Source: Paracoccus yibinensis
GTDB taxonomy: Bacteria > Pseudomonadota > Alphaproteobacteria > Rhodobacterales > Rhodobacteraceae
Length of the DNA stretch: 64,000 nucleotides
Direction of reading: 5' to 3'
Assembly (NCBI RefSeq): GCF_030846195.1
Contig: NZ_JAVCWH010000006.1
Span: forward strand, 1-64,000
Positions within the stretch are counted from its first letter, which is position 1. Each line of letters opens with the position of its first letter. The notes below the pieces were generated by a model. The model was not told where the DNA came from. It did not search any database and was given only the letters and a program-made list of their open reading frames with translations. Shown piece after piece: positions 35,278-44,689 of the stretch. Made by a program: the position numbers and the translations under genes.

Positions 35278-35965
35278 AGGGCTGCGCTCGCGCTATGGCC
35301 GGATCGAGGTGCTGCACGGCATCGACCTGACCGTGCAGTCGGGCGAGATCGTCACGGTGGTCGGCGCCAACGGCGCGGGCAAGACGACGCTGCTGAAATG
35401 CCTGTCGGGCACCCAGCCCGTGTCGGGCGGCACCATCACCTTCCGGGGTGAAAGCCTGACCGGCGTGCCCGCGCATCGCCGCCCGGCGCGGGGGCTGACC
35501 CAATCGCCCGAAGGCCGCCAGATCTTCACCAACCTGACGGTCGAGGAGAACCTGCGCCTTGGCGCTTACCTGTTCACCGACGACCGGGTGGAGAAGGACA
35601 TGGGGGACGCCTTCGCGATGTTCCCGATCCTGCGCGAGAAACGCAACCTGCCCGCGGGCGGGCTGTCGGGCGGGCAGCAGCAGATGCTGGCCATGGCCCG
35701 CGCGCTGATGGGACGCCCGTCCTGCCTTTTGCTGGATGAGCCGTCGATGGGCCTGGCCCCGATCATCGTTCAGCAGATCTTCGACGTGGTCAGCGGGCTG
35801 AAGGCGCTTGGGGTCACGGTGCTGCTGGTCGAACAGAACGCCTTCGGTGCGCTGAAGATCGCCGACCGGGGATACGTCATGGAAACCGGCCGCATCACCA
35901 TGTCGGGCGCGGCGGCGGACCTGATCGCCGACCCGCGCATCCGCGAAGCTTACCTGGGGATCTGA
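35264..35965 (+). CDS. ABC transporter ATPase, LivF type
   Basis: The 233-residue ATPase has Walker A GANGAGKTTLLK, signature LSGGQQQMLAMARALMG and Walker B CLLLDEPSMGLAP, with the LivF-specific LTQSPEGRQIFTNLTVEENL. ATG at 35264 overlaps the end of the LivG-like gene by 14 bases. It completes the five-gene importer. Confidence 0.94.
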   Translation: MLTVEGLRSRYGRIEVLHGIDLTVQSGEIVTVVGANGAGKTTLLKCLSGTQPVSGGTITFRGESLTGVPAHRRPARGLTQSPEGRQIFTNLTVEENLRLGAYLFTDDRVEKDMGDAFAMFPILREKRNLPAGGLSGGQQQMLAMARALMGRPSCLLLDEPSMGLAPIIVQQIFDVVSGLKALGVTVLLVEQNAFGALKIADRGYVMETGRITMSGAAADLIADPRIREAYLGI

Positions 35966-35966
35966 G

Positions 35967-37907
35967 ATGTCAGTCGTGACCATCAGCCGAAACGGCGACA
36001 TCGCCGTTGTCACCGTGGACAACCCGCCCGTGAACGCCCTGTCGCAGGCCTTGCGGCGAGGGCTGTGGGATGCAGTGGAAACGCTGGACGCTGACCCCCA
36101 GGTCCGCGCCGTAGTGCTGATCTGTGCGGGCCGCACCTTCATCGCCGGGGCCGACGTGACCGAGTTCGGCAAGCCCCCGCTTGAGCCGCACCTGCCCGAC
36201 CTGGTGGACCGGATTGAGGCTGCCGCGAAGCCCTGGGTGGCCGCGATCCACGGTTCCGCCTTGGGCGGCGGCTTCGAGGTCGCGATGGGATGCCGCTTCC
36301 GGGTGGCGGTCGAAGGCGCTTCGGTCGGCCTGCCCGAGGTGTCATTGGGCATCGTGCCGGGCGCATCCGGCACCGTGCGCACGCCCCGTCTGGCGGGGGT
36401 AGAGGCTGCGGTGGATCTGGTCACGTCCGGCAAGCCGGTGAAGGCTGCAAAGGCCCTGTCGCTGGGTCTTGTGGATGCGGTCTTCGCAGGTGACCTGCAA
36501 GCCAATGCCCTAGCCTTCGCGCGCGACGCGCTGACCCGCGAGTTGCCGCCCCCTGTCTTGGCCCGGCCTGTGGCCGCCCCGGATGCCGCCTTCTGGGACG
36601 AGAAGCGCAAGGCGGTGGCGAAAGCCGCCAAGGGGGCCGAGGCGCCGCTGCGCGCGCTCGACTGCCTGCGCAAGGCGGCGGAAGCGCCCTTTGCCGAGGC
36701 GATGGCCTTTGAACGCCAGACCTTCCTCGACCTGCGCGCGTCCGATCAGGCGGCCGCGCTGCGCCACGTGTTCTTCGCCGAACGCGCCGCGCCCCGGCCT
36801 GCGCATCTAAAGGGCGCGGACCCCCTGCCGCTGCGAAGCGCGGGCGTGATCGGCGGCGGCACCATGGGCGCCGGCATCGCGGCGGCCCTGCGCGACGCCG
36901 GCATCCCCGTCACCCTGATCGAGCGCGACGACGAGGCGCTTGCCCGTGGCATGGCCAACCTGCGCGGCATCTTCGACGGCGCCGTCAAGCGCGGCAAGCT
37001 GTCCGAGGCGCAGGCCGAGGCCCACATGGCAGGCGTCACCGCCACCACCGACTATGCCGCCCTGTCCGACGCCGACCTGGTGATCGAGGCGGTGTTCGAG
37101 GAGATCGGCGTGAAGCGCGCCGTCTTCGACCGGCTTGCCACGGCCTGCCGCGCTGATGCGGTGCTGGCCACGAACACCTCCTACCTCGACCCGCGACTGA
37201 TCGCCGAGGGGCTGCCCCACCCGGATCGCTTCATCGGGTTGCATTTCTTCAGCCCTGCCAATGTCATGCGCCTGCTGGAGATCGTGCCGGTGCCGGAAAC
37301 ATCCGACCGGACGCTGGCAACCGGCTTTGCGCTTGGCCGAATGCTGAACAAGGTCCCCGTGCAGTCCGGCATCTGCGAAGGCTTCATCGGCAACCGCATC
37401 CTGAAACGATACCGCGCCGGGGCCGAGACGCTGGTCCGTCAAGGCGTCGCCATCGCCGACATTGACGCCGCCATGCGCGCCTATGGTTTCGCCATGGGAC
37501 CATTCGAGGCGCAGGATCTGGGGGGCCTGGACATCGCCTTCCTGCAACGCGAAGGCGCGCGGGCGGCGGGGCAGGATGTGCCGGAAACCCTGGGCGACAT
37601 CCTGGTCCGCGCAAATCGCAAAGGGCAAAAGACCGGCGGCGGCTGGTACGACTATGCCCCGGGCGAGCGCAGGCCGCAGCCATCTGCCGCCGTGGCGGAG
37701 CTGCTGGCGGACCGGATCACCGGTCGCACGCAAATGGACCCTGAAGCCATCGCCCGCCATCTGGTCGGCGAAATGGCCGCCGAGGGCCGGGCAATCCTGG
37801 ACGAAGGCATCGCCGCCAGCCCCGCCGACATCGACCTGGTGGAAATCCACGGCTATGGCTTTCCCCGCTGGCGCGGCGGACCGATGTTCGCGGCCAGCCG
37901 GGCCTAG
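35967..37907 (+). CDS. FadJ-like enoyl-CoA hydratase/3-hydroxyacyl-CoA dehydrogenase
   Basis: The 646-residue fusion has an N-terminal crotonase domain ([11 protein letters not shown] oxyanion region; [20 protein letters not shown]) and, from about residue 285, an NAD-binding 3-hydroxyacyl-CoA dehydrogenase domain ([19 protein letters not shown]). Two C-terminal dehydrogenase modules follow, holding [36 protein letters not shown] and [16 protein letters not shown]. Separate paaF and paaH genes are absent from the cluster, so it probably performs the hydration of 2,3-dehydroadipyl-CoA and the oxidation of 3-hydroxyadipyl-CoA. Its stop overlaps the stop of the convergent aconitase-like gene. 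Confidence 0.9.
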   Translation: MSVVTISRNGDIAVVTVDNPPVNALSQALRRGLWDAVETLDADPQVRAVVLICAGRTFIAGADVTEFGKPPLEPHLPDLVDRIEAAAKPWVAAIHGSALGGGFEVAMGCRFRVAVEGASVGLPEVSLGIVPGASGTVRTPRLAGVEAAVDLVTSGKPVKAAKALSLGLVDAVFAGDLQANALAFARDALTRELPPPVLARPVAAPDAAFWDEKRKAVAKAAKGAEAPLRALDCLRKAAEAPFAEAMAFERQTFLDLRASDQAAALRHVFFAERAAPRPAHLKGADPLPLRSAGVIGGGTMGAGIAAALRDAGIPVTLIERDDEALARGMANLRGIFDGAVKRGKLSEAQAEAHMAGVTATTDYAALSDADLVIEAVFEEIGVKRAVFDRLATACRADAVLATNTSYLDPRLIAEGLPHPDRFIGLHFFSPANVMRLLEIVPVPETSDRTLATGFALGRMLNKVPVQSGICEGFIGNRILKRYRAGAETLVRQGVAIADIDAAMRAYGFAMGPFEAQDLGGLDIAFLQREGARAAGQDVPETLGDILVRANRKGQKTGGGWYDYAPGERRPQPSAAVAELLADRITGRTQMDPEAIARHLVGEMAAEGRAILDEGIAASPADIDLVEIHGYGFPRWRGGPMFAASRA

Positions 37908-40471
37908 GCGCCGGCCTTCCCTCTCGTCACCCGGTCCAGGATCAGCGGCATCAACCCGCCCCTGGCCAGCGTTTCGATTTCGAGGCTGGTTTCGATGGCA
38001 GCCGTCGCGTCAAGACCCTCGGCCGGGCGACCCGGCCGGTGCAGCAGCACGCGGACGGGTGCGCGTGGTGCGAGGCGGGCGGGATCGAGGTCGATTTCGA
38101 TCCTGTCCTGCGCGGTCAGGGCCAGCGATCCTGGCGTGACGTCATCGGGCAGGCGCAGGGGCAGGATGCCCATGCCGATCAGGTTCGACCGATGGATGCG
38201 TTCGAAGCCGACCGCCAGCACCGCCCGCGTGCCCAGAAGCGCGGCCCCCTTGGCCGCCCAATCGCGCGACGACCCCATGCCATAGCGTTCGCCCGCGACG
38301 ATCACGACGGGGGTGTCCATGTCCCGATACCGCCGGGCCGCCTGCCACAAGGGCAGGACCTCTCCGTCGGGCAGGATCGTGCTGCCGGGGGGTATGCCGG
38401 GGGCCAGCAGGTTCGTGACCGCGCCGTTGGTGAACAGCCCGCGCAGCATGGCTTCCCAGTTCCCGCGCCGGGATGAAAAGACGTTCAGGTCATGCGGGGC
38501 ATCGCCGTTTTCGATCAGATACCGGCCCGTCTCGCTGTCCTTCGGGATCGCCCCTGCGGGCGAGATGTGGTCGGTGGTGATGTCGTCGCCCAGAACCAGG
38601 ATCGGGGCCGCGCAAATATGGCTGTCTCGCGGCGCGGCGAAATCGGCGAAGGGCGGGCGGCGGATATAGGTCGATTCCTCGTTCCAGGGAAAAAGCGGCG
38701 TCGCAGGTGCGTCCAGATCGCGCCAGCGTTCATTCGCCTCGGCCTGATCATAGGCAGCGGCATAATCGGCGCTGTCCTGGGCCAGGGCAAGGGCTGCGTC
38801 GATCTCGGCCCCCGTGGGCCACAGGTCGGACAGGCGGACGCCCGGCGCGATCTCATCCGCCAGGATGTCGCGTTCGACATCGCCTGCAAGCGCGAAGGCC
38901 ACGACCAGGGGGGGCGAGGCCAGGAAGCCCGCCTCCAGTTGCGGATGCACGCGGCCCGGGAAGTTGCGGTTTCCCGAAAGCACCGCGACCTGCAACCGGC
39001 CCTCGGCCTGGGCCTGGACGGCGGCGTCGGGCAAGGGGCCGGAATTGCCGATGCATGTGGTGCAGCCGTATCCGACGATGCCGAAGCCCACGGCCTCCAG
39101 ATCCTCCAGCAGACCGGCGCGGCGCAGATATCGTTCCGCCGTCGGCGATCCCGGCGCCAGCGAGGTCTTGACATGGGGCGGCGGTGCCAGGCCCAGGGCG
39201 CGGGCCTTGCGCGCGACCAGACCGGCGGCCACCAGCAGGCGCGGGTCGCTGGTGTTGGTGCAACTGGTGATCGCCGCGATGGCGACCGCGCCGTCGGGGG
39301 CATGGCCCGCAGGCGCGGGCTTGGGCACGCCGCGCATCGCCGCCGCGGCCTGGGCGGTGGCCTGGGCCGGAATGCGGTCCTGGGGACGGCGGGGACCGGC
39401 GACGCTGACCTGAACCCCCGACAGGTCCAGGTCCACGACATCGGTGAAGACCGGCGTCTCATGCGGGTCGAACCACAGGCCTTGGCGGCGGCAGTATCCT
39501 TCGACCAGGGCGCAATGATCGGCGCTGCGCCCGGTCTGGCGCAGATAGACCACGGTCGCCGCATCCACGGGGAAGAAGCCCGTATTGGCCCCGAATTCCG
39601 GTGTCATGTTGGCGATCACCGCCCGGTCGCCCGCCGACAGGGTGGCGACCCCCGGCCCGAAGAACTCGACAAAGCGGTCGGCCAGATCGACGCGGCGCAG
39701 CCGTTCCGTCACCGTCAGCGCCAGGTCGGTCGCCGTCACGCCCTCGGGTAGTCGGCCGCTCAGGCGCACGCCGATCACGTCGGGGACGCGCAGCATCACG
39801 GGCATCCCGAAGAAGACGCTTTCGGCCTCGATCCCGCCGACGCCCCAGGCCAGCACGCCGATGCCGTTGATCATGGGCGTGTGGCTGTCGGTGCCGATCA
39901 GCGTGTCGGGCATGATCCAGCCGTCGCGCGCCGTCACCACGGTGGCCAGCCGTTCCAGGTTCAGCGTGTGCATGATGCCGGTGCCGGGCGGATGGACGCG
40001 GAAATTCGACAGCGCGTTCGTGGCCCATTTCATGAAGCGATACCGCTCGGCATTGCGGCGGTATTCGTTTTCGATGTTGCGGGCCATCGCGTCAGGGCGG
40101 GCATAGGCATCGACCGCCAGCGAATGGTCGGTCGAGACATCGACGGGCAGAACGGGGTTCAGAAGCGTGGCGTCATGCCCCGCCTCGGCCAGGGCCGACC
40201 GCATCGCCGCGATATCGACAAGCGCGGGACCGCAGGTCGTGTCGTGCATCAGCACGCGGCCCGGCTGAAAGGCGATCTCGGCCGTGCTGCGGCCCGCAGC
40301 CAGCCAGGCCAGGATCGCGGCACGCCCGGCCTGGGGGTCATTTCCCGCCCGCAGCACGTTTTCCAGAAGCAGGCGGTGGATATGCGGCAGGCGGCGCAGC
40401 GCATCCCCGGCCGCCTGGGGCAGGTCGATGATCGTTCGTCCGTCGAATGTTACCGCAAACTGCATGGCCAT
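37904..40471 (-). CDS. divergent aconitase-family hydratase
   Basis: The 855-residue protein has the full AcnA-type architecture: three alpha/beta domains with iron-sulfur cysteines in AAITSCTNTSDPRLLVAAGL and GIVGYGCTTCIGNSGPL, and the C-terminal swivelling domain with VVIVAGERYGMGSSRDWAAK. One active-site segment reads LMHDTTCGPALVDIAAMRSA where housekeeping AcnA has LMQDFTGVPAVVDLAAMR, so substrate use may differ. Starts at 40471 and 40465 are both possible. It lies beside a GntR regulator and a tricarboxylate transporter and shares an upstream motif with tctC, so a tricarboxylate such as citrate, aconitate or an analogue is the probable substrate. Confidence 0.85.
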   Translation of the reverse strand: MAMQFAVTFDGRTIIDLPQAAGDALRRLPHIHRLLLENVLRAGNDPQAGRAAILAWLAAGRSTAEIAFQPGRVLMHDTTCGPALVDIAAMRSALAEAGHDATLLNPVLPVDVSTDHSLAVDAYARPDAMARNIENEYRRNAERYRFMKWATNALSNFRVHPPGTGIMHTLNLERLATVVTARDGWIMPDTLIGTDSHTPMINGIGVLAWGVGGIEAESVFFGMPVMLRVPDVIGVRLSGRLPEGVTATDLALTVTERLRRVDLADRFVEFFGPGVATLSAGDRAVIANMTPEFGANTGFFPVDAATVVYLRQTGRSADHCALVEGYCRRQGLWFDPHETPVFTDVVDLDLSGVQVSVAGPRRPQDRIPAQATAQAAAAMRGVPKPAPAGHAPDGAVAIAAITSCTNTSDPRLLVAAGLVARKARALGLAPPPHVKTSLAPGSPTAERYLRRAGLLEDLEAVGFGIVGYGCTTCIGNSGPLPDAAVQAQAEGRLQVAVLSGNRNFPGRVHPQLEAGFLASPPLVVAFALAGDVERDILADEIAPGVRLSDLWPTGAEIDAALALAQDSADYAAAYDQAEANERWRDLDAPATPLFPWNEESTYIRRPPFADFAAPRDSHICAAPILVLGDDITTDHISPAGAIPKDSETGRYLIENGDAPHDLNVFSSRRGNWEAMLRGLFTNGAVTNLLAPGIPPGSTILPDGEVLPLWQAARRYRDMDTPVVIVAGERYGMGSSRDWAAKGAALLGTRAVLAVGFERIHRSNLIGMGILPLRLPDDVTPGSLALTAQDRIEIDLDPARLAPRAPVRVLLHRPGRPAEGLDATAAIETSLEIETLARGGLMPLILDRVTRGKAGA

Positions 40472-40507
40472 GCCCCCAAAACAGGGACAATATAGCATTA
40501 CTTCGAC

Positions 40508-40519
40508 ATTAAATGCAAT
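40508..40519. promoter_or_regulatory. shared motif upstream of the aconitase-like gene
   Basis: ATTAAATGCAAT lies 37 bases upstream of the aconitase-like start codon. It matches ATAAAATGCAAT upstream of tctC (44510-44521) at 11 of 12 bases, in the same orientation. It is a candidate operator for the GntR protein encoded between the two sites. Confidence 0.45.
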
Positions 40520-41391
40520 CAGGTGAACAGGGCTGACTTGATGTTCCCGGCTTCCCGGATGTGGCGGTAAAGGAAGGTGGCGGCGCCCTGCATGTCGCGG
40601 TCCTCGATCAGGTCGAGGATCTGCAGATGTTCGCGGCATTGCTGCGGCATCCGGCTGCGGTCATGGGTGATGCTGTATTCCATCAGCCGCCGGACGCGGT
40701 TGATCCGCCGGACCGCGTCCAGAAAGAAATCGTTGTTGGCGCAGGTCATCAGCATTTCATGGAATTCGATGTTGGTGCCAAAGACCTTTTCCCGCGACTC
40801 GCCGTCATAGCTTTGCAGAAGCTGCTGCTGATGGCGGCGGGCGGCGGCAAAGGCGTCCGGGTCGATGCGGAAGCTTGGCAGCAGCAGGGCCTGCATCTCG
40901 GTCGCGGCGCGGAACTGATAGGCGTCGGCATAGGCCTTGCGCGATGTCAGGATCTCGCGGAATTCCCAGCCATTGCCGGGAAGCCGCTCGATCCAGCCTT
41001 CGTCCGCGATCTGGCGCAGAACCCGCAGCAGCCGGCCGCGCGTGACGCCGTAAAGGCGCATCAGTTCGTTCTCGCTCAGCCGCTCGGGCAGGTGGCCGGC
41101 CAGGGTGTCGGCAGCGATGCGGTCATACAGGACGTCATCGCCCGCCGCGTCGCAGTCAAGGTCCGGGATCTCGTTGGCATCGCAGGCCAGGAAATAGCCG
41201 CGATTGGGCGCGGCTGCGACGATGCCCATCTGTTGCAGCTTCTTCAGCGCGCTGACGATGGGCTGGCGCGACACCTTGAAGCTGTCGGCCAGGGCCTGCG
41301 CGGGCAGGTGCTGGCCCGCCTTCATGTCGGTCTGCCGCACATGCTCGACGATCCGGGCCATGATCTGAGGCGAAAGACTGGCGCGTGCCAT
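40519..41391 (-). CDS. GntR/FCD-family regulator with two winged-helix domains
   Basis: The 290-residue protein has a first GntR winged helix (about 5-69: LPAQALADSFKVSRQPIVSA, LKKLQQMGIVAAAPNRGYFL) and a second one (about 88-146: LPERLSENELMRLYGVTRGR, LLRVLRQIADEGWIERLPGN). An FCD effector domain (about 155-285: FHEMLMTCANNDFFLDAVRR, CREHLQILDLIEDRD) follows. FCD domains often bind carboxylates. Position between the aconitase-like gene and tctABC makes it the likely local regulator. Confidence 0.87.
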   Translation of the reverse strand: MARASLSPQIMARIVEHVRQTDMKAGQHLPAQALADSFKVSRQPIVSALKKLQQMGIVAAAPNRGYFLACDANEIPDLDCDAAGDDVLYDRIAADTLAGHLPERLSENELMRLYGVTRGRLLRVLRQIADEGWIERLPGNGWEFREILTSRKAYADAYQFRAATEMQALLLPSFRIDPDAFAAARRHQQQLLQSYDGESREKVFGTNIEFHEMLMTCANNDFFLDAVRRINRVRRLMEYSITHDRSRMPQQCREHLQILDLIEDRDMQGAATFLYRHIREAGNIKSALFT

Positions 41392-41445
41392 GGAACCCCC
41401 CTTGGAAACGGGCCGCGCGGTTCGCGACCGCGCCGCCCTGCAGGA

Positions 41446-42945
41446 TCAGTCCTCGTCGTGGCGGAACCGCGCCAGGCCCTTGAAGACGAAGGGCGCCAGC
41501 AGGGCCACGGCGGCGATGGCGATCATGATGGCCGATCCCGGATGCTGCAGCAGGACCATCGGGTCGCCCAGGCTCATCTGCAGGGACCGGCGCAGGGCAC
41601 TGTCGGCCATCGGTCCCAGGATCAGGCCCACGACCACCGGCGCGATGGGATAGTCGTATCGCCGCATGATGAAGCCCAGCACCCCGAAGGCCACCAGCAT
41701 CATCAACTCCACCACCGACGGATTGGCGGCGATCGTGCCCATGCAGGCGAAGACCAGGATCCCCGCATAAAGCCAGGGCAGAGGGATCTTCAGCAGCCGC
41801 ACCCAAAGCCCCACCAAAGGCAGGTTCAGGACCAGCAGCATCACGTTGGCGATGAACAGCGAGGCGACCAAGCCCCAGACAAGCGCCGGGTGCTGCACGA
41901 ACAGCAGCGGGCCGGGTTGCAGGTTGTATTGCTGGAACCCCGCCAGCATCACCGCCGCCGTGGCCGACGTGGGCAGCCCCAGCGTCAACAGCGGCACAAG
42001 CGTGCCCGCGGCGGATGCGTTGTTCGCGGCCTCGGGTCCTGCCACGCCCTCGATGGCGCCCTGGCCGAATTCCTCGGGCTTTTCGGCCAGCTTGCGTTCG
42101 GTGGTATAGGACAGAAAGGTCGGGATTTCGGCACCGCCCGCGGGCAAGGCGCCGATCGGAAAGCCGATCGCGGTGCCGCGCAGCCAGGGTTTCCAAGACC
42201 GCTTCCAGTCCTGGCGCGACATCCAGATGGACCCCTTGATCGCGATGGGCTTTTCGTCGTTGAACAGGTGGCGGGACGCGACATGCAGCGCCTCGCCAAT
42301 GGCGAACAGGCCCACGGCGAGGGTGGTGACCTCGACCCCGTCCAGCAGGTTCGGGACGCCGAAGGCCAGTCGCGCCTGTCCGGTCAGCTGGTCGATGCCG
42401 ATCAGGCCCAGCCACAGCCCGATGGCAAGGCTGGTCAGCCCGCGCAGGGGCGAGGATCCAAAGGTCGCCGACACCGTCACGAAGGCGATCAGCATCAGCC
42501 CGAAGTAATCCCAAGGTCCGAACTGGATCGCGACCTTGACCAGCAGGGGCGCAAAGAAGGCCAGGCCCATCGTGGCGATCAGGGTGGCCACGAAAGACCC
42601 GATGGCGGCGGTGGCAAGCGCCGGGCCGCCCCGCCCGCGCCGGGCCATCTGGTTGCCTTCAAGCGCGGTGACGACGGATGCGCTTTCGCCGGGCGTGTTC
42701 AGCAGGATCGCCGTGGTCGATCCGCCATACATCCCGCCGTAATAGATGCCCGCGAACATGATCAGCGACCCGCCGGGATCCAGCTTGAAGGTGATGGGCA
42801 GCAGCAGCGCCACGGTTAGCGCAGGCCCGATGCCCGGCAGCACGCCCACCGCCGTGCCCAAGAGCACGCCGATGGCCGCGAAGGCCAGGTTCATCGGATC
42901 CAGCGCGGTGCCGAAGCCCTGCATCAGAAAGGTCAGCGATTCCAT
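41446..42945 (-). CDS. tctA: tripartite tricarboxylate transporter, large membrane subunit TctA
   Basis: The 499-residue protein has about twelve membrane segments and the TctA signatures [40 protein letters not shown] and [17 protein letters not shown] (the second PGxP-like region). It forms the sodium- or proton-coupled channel of the TctABC importer. It lies 12 bases after tctB. Confidence 0.95.
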   Translation of the reverse strand: MESLTFLMQGFGTALDPMNLAFAAIGVLLGTAVGVLPGIGPALTVALLLPITFKLDPGGSLIMFAGIYYGGMYGGSTTAILLNTPGESASVVTALEGNQMARRGRGGPALATAAIGSFVATLIATMGLAFFAPLLVKVAIQFGPWDYFGLMLIAFVTVSATFGSSPLRGLTSLAIGLWLGLIGIDQLTGQARLAFGVPNLLDGVEVTTLAVGLFAIGEALHVASRHLFNDEKPIAIKGSIWMSRQDWKRSWKPWLRGTAIGFPIGALPAGGAEIPTFLSYTTERKLAEKPEEFGQGAIEGVAGPEAANNASAAGTLVPLLTLGLPTSATAAVMLAGFQQYNLQPGPLLFVQHPALVWGLVASLFIANVMLLVLNLPLVGLWVRLLKIPLPWLYAGILVFACMGTIAANPSVVELMMLVAFGVLGFIMRRYDYPIAPVVVGLILGPMADSALRRSLQMSLGDPMVLLQHPGSAIMIAIAAVALLAPFVFKGLARFRHDED

Positions 42946-42957
42946 GGCCCGACCTCC

Positions 42958-43428
42958 TCAGAACAGCCGCTCGACCGGTCCCATCGGCAGGGACAGGGTC
43001 AGCAGCTTGTTGAACAGCAGGAAGATCCCGGTCGCCAGGATCAGGCCCAGGGCCAGGTCGGCCAGCCACGCCCGGCGCCCGAAGGCGCGGGCGGTAAAGA
43101 CGAACAGCAGGGTGGATCCGATGATGAACCCCGCCCCGAACCACAGCGCGGCGATCAGGCTGCCCAGGCCAAGGGCCACCCAGCCCACGGCCTTCCAGTC
43201 GGTAGGGCCGGGATCGTCCTGCCAGCGAAAGGCGGCCACCAGATGGCCCGCCCCCATCAGCGCCAGGAACAGCGCCACGAAATAGGACGCGGCATCCGCG
43301 CCCATGCCATAGGTGGCGCGGATCTGCATGGCACTGGCGTCGCGCCAGGTGATGAAGGCCAGGGCGAACAAGGCCAGGCCGATGACAAGCGTTGGCCGGT
43401 GCAGGCCCCGTGCGGTCGGTGTGGTCAC
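42958..43428 (-). CDS. tctB: tripartite tricarboxylate transporter, small membrane subunit TctB
   Basis: The 156-residue protein has four membrane segments (LVIGLALFALAFITW, VALGLGSLIAALWFGAGFII, and others) and the size and position of TctB. Sequence conservation in this family is low, so context carries much of the assignment. Confidence 0.85.
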   Translation of the reverse strand: MTTPTARGLHRPTLVIGLALFALAFITWRDASAMQIRATYGMGADAASYFVALFLALMGAGHLVAAFRWQDDPGPTDWKAVGWVALGLGSLIAALWFGAGFIIGSTLLFVFTARAFGRRAWLADLALGLILATGIFLLFNKLLTLSLPMGPVERLF

Positions 43429-43456
43429 GGACGGTCCCCCAATGGGTCAAGGCAAA

Positions 43457-43475
43457 CGGGGGCGCAAGGCCCCCG
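43457..43475 (-). terminator. intercistronic hairpin after tctC
   Basis: CGGGGGC (43457-43463) and GCCCCCG (43469-43475) form a 7-bp stem with a 5-base loop in the 53-base gap between tctC and tctB. On the minus strand TTT follows. It probably keeps the binding-protein message more abundant than the membrane genes. Confidence 0.55.
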
Positions 43476-43481
43476 CTGCGG

Positions 43482-44453
43482 TCATTCGGCCAGGCCGATC
43501 GAGGTCAGGATGGACTTCACACGTTCGGATTCGGACGCGATGAAGGCCGCGAATTCCTCCGACGGCGCATAATAGTCGGACCAGCCACGCGCCTTCAGCA
43601 GTTCCTGCCATTCAGGCGATTGGACGGTCTGGGCGATGGCCTGTTCCAGCTTTGCCTTGTCCTCGTCGCTGATATTGGGTCCGGCGAAGATGCCGCGCCA
43701 GTTCACCAGTTCGATGTCGATGCCCTGCGCCTTCAGCGGCTGGGCCTCGATCCCCTCGATGGGTTCGGGATAGGAAATCGCAAGCGCGCGCAGGTCGCCC
43801 GATTCGATCTGGCCCTGCCATTCGCCATAGCCCGAGATGCCCGCCGTGACCTGCCCGCCCAGCATCGCGGCCAGGGCCTCGCCCCCGCCGGAATAGGCGA
43901 CATAGTTCACCTTGGCCGGGTCCGCGCCCGCCGCCTGGGTGATCAGCGCCGACAGCATGTGGTCGGCGCCGCCCGCCGATCCGCCCGCCCAGATGGTGCG
44001 TTCGACATCCCCCTTGATGCCCTCCATCAGGTCGGCCATCGTCTGATAGGGCGAGGATGCAGGGACCACCACCACCAGGGGATCGCCGGTCAGCCGCGCC
44101 AGGGGGGTGACGGCGGTCAGGTCATAGGGCGCCTTGTTGGTGATGATCGCGCCGACCATGGTGATGCCGCCGACCAGAAGCTGGTTGGGGCTGCCCTCTG
44201 CGCTTTGTACGAACTGCGCCAGGCCGACCGTGCCGCCGGCACCGGGGACGTTGACCACCTGCACGCTGCGGGCGTTGCCGGTGGCCATCATCACCTCTTG
44301 CAGGGCACGCGCCGCCGAATCCCAACCGCCGCCGGCGCCCGCGGGGGCCATGATGGTCAATTCCAGATCCTGTGCCATGGCAGCAGGGGCGAAGGATGCG
44401 GCGCCAGCCGCGATCAGCCAGGCTGCGGCCAGCCGGGAACGAAAGAACGTCAT
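43482..44453 (-). CDS. tctC: tripartite tricarboxylate transporter, binding protein TctC
   Basis: The 323-residue protein has a signal peptide (LAAAWLIAAGAASFAPAAMA) and the Bug/TctC fold: LTIMAPAGAGGGWDSAARAL and VVNVPGAGGTVGLAQFV form the ligand pocket motifs. DQTVQSPEW-like text near the end (IAQTVQSPEWQELLKARGWS) is typical. ATG at 44453 is chosen over the upstream opening at 44492 because the signal peptide starts there. It captures a carboxylate in the periplasm for TctAB. Confidence 0.93.
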   Translation of the reverse strand: MTFFRSRLAAAWLIAAGAASFAPAAMAQDLELTIMAPAGAGGGWDSAARALQEVMMATGNARSVQVVNVPGAGGTVGLAQFVQSAEGSPNQLLVGGITMVGAIITNKAPYDLTAVTPLARLTGDPLVVVVPASSPYQTMADLMEGIKGDVERTIWAGGSAGGADHMLSALITQAAGADPAKVNYVAYSGGGEALAAMLGGQVTAGISGYGEWQGQIESGDLRALAISYPEPIEGIEAQPLKAQGIDIELVNWRGIFAGPNISDEDKAKLEQAIAQTVQSPEWQELLKARGWSDYYAPSEEFAAFIASESERVKSILTSIGLAE

Positions 44454-44689
44454 TGTATCCTCCCTGATGTCGCATATGTGCGATCCGAACAAGGGTGCAC
44501 AACTTCACAATAAAATGCAATTTATTTTTCAGGGGGGGGGAGAGCGTGGCCGCCGTTGTCCTGCATCGCGGCCTGTCGCCAGCATACCAGCGACGGCTGT
44601 GCTTTCCAGCGTTTATGCGTGTTCCGCGCTTTCGAACTTGCAAGAAATGACGCATCATGACGGGAAAGCGACCACGAAAGGCCTTTCCC
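44454..44689. promoter_or_regulatory. divergent promoter region of tctC with palindromic operator
   Basis: The 236-base gap separates tctC from a transglutaminase-like gene. AATAAAATGCAATTTATT (44509-44526) is an 18-bp imperfect palindrome (16 of 18 symmetric positions) about 56 bases upstream of tctC. It contains the 12-base motif also found ahead of the aconitase-like gene. A run of about nine G follows near 44532. Nothing else was recognised. Confidence 0.5.

Noticed and set aside
44526..44545. Run of about nine G as a phase-variation tract
   Set aside because: It lies in the tctC intergenic region, about 70-80 bases from the start codon and outside any reading frame. A length change could affect expression, but nothing supports contingency switching.
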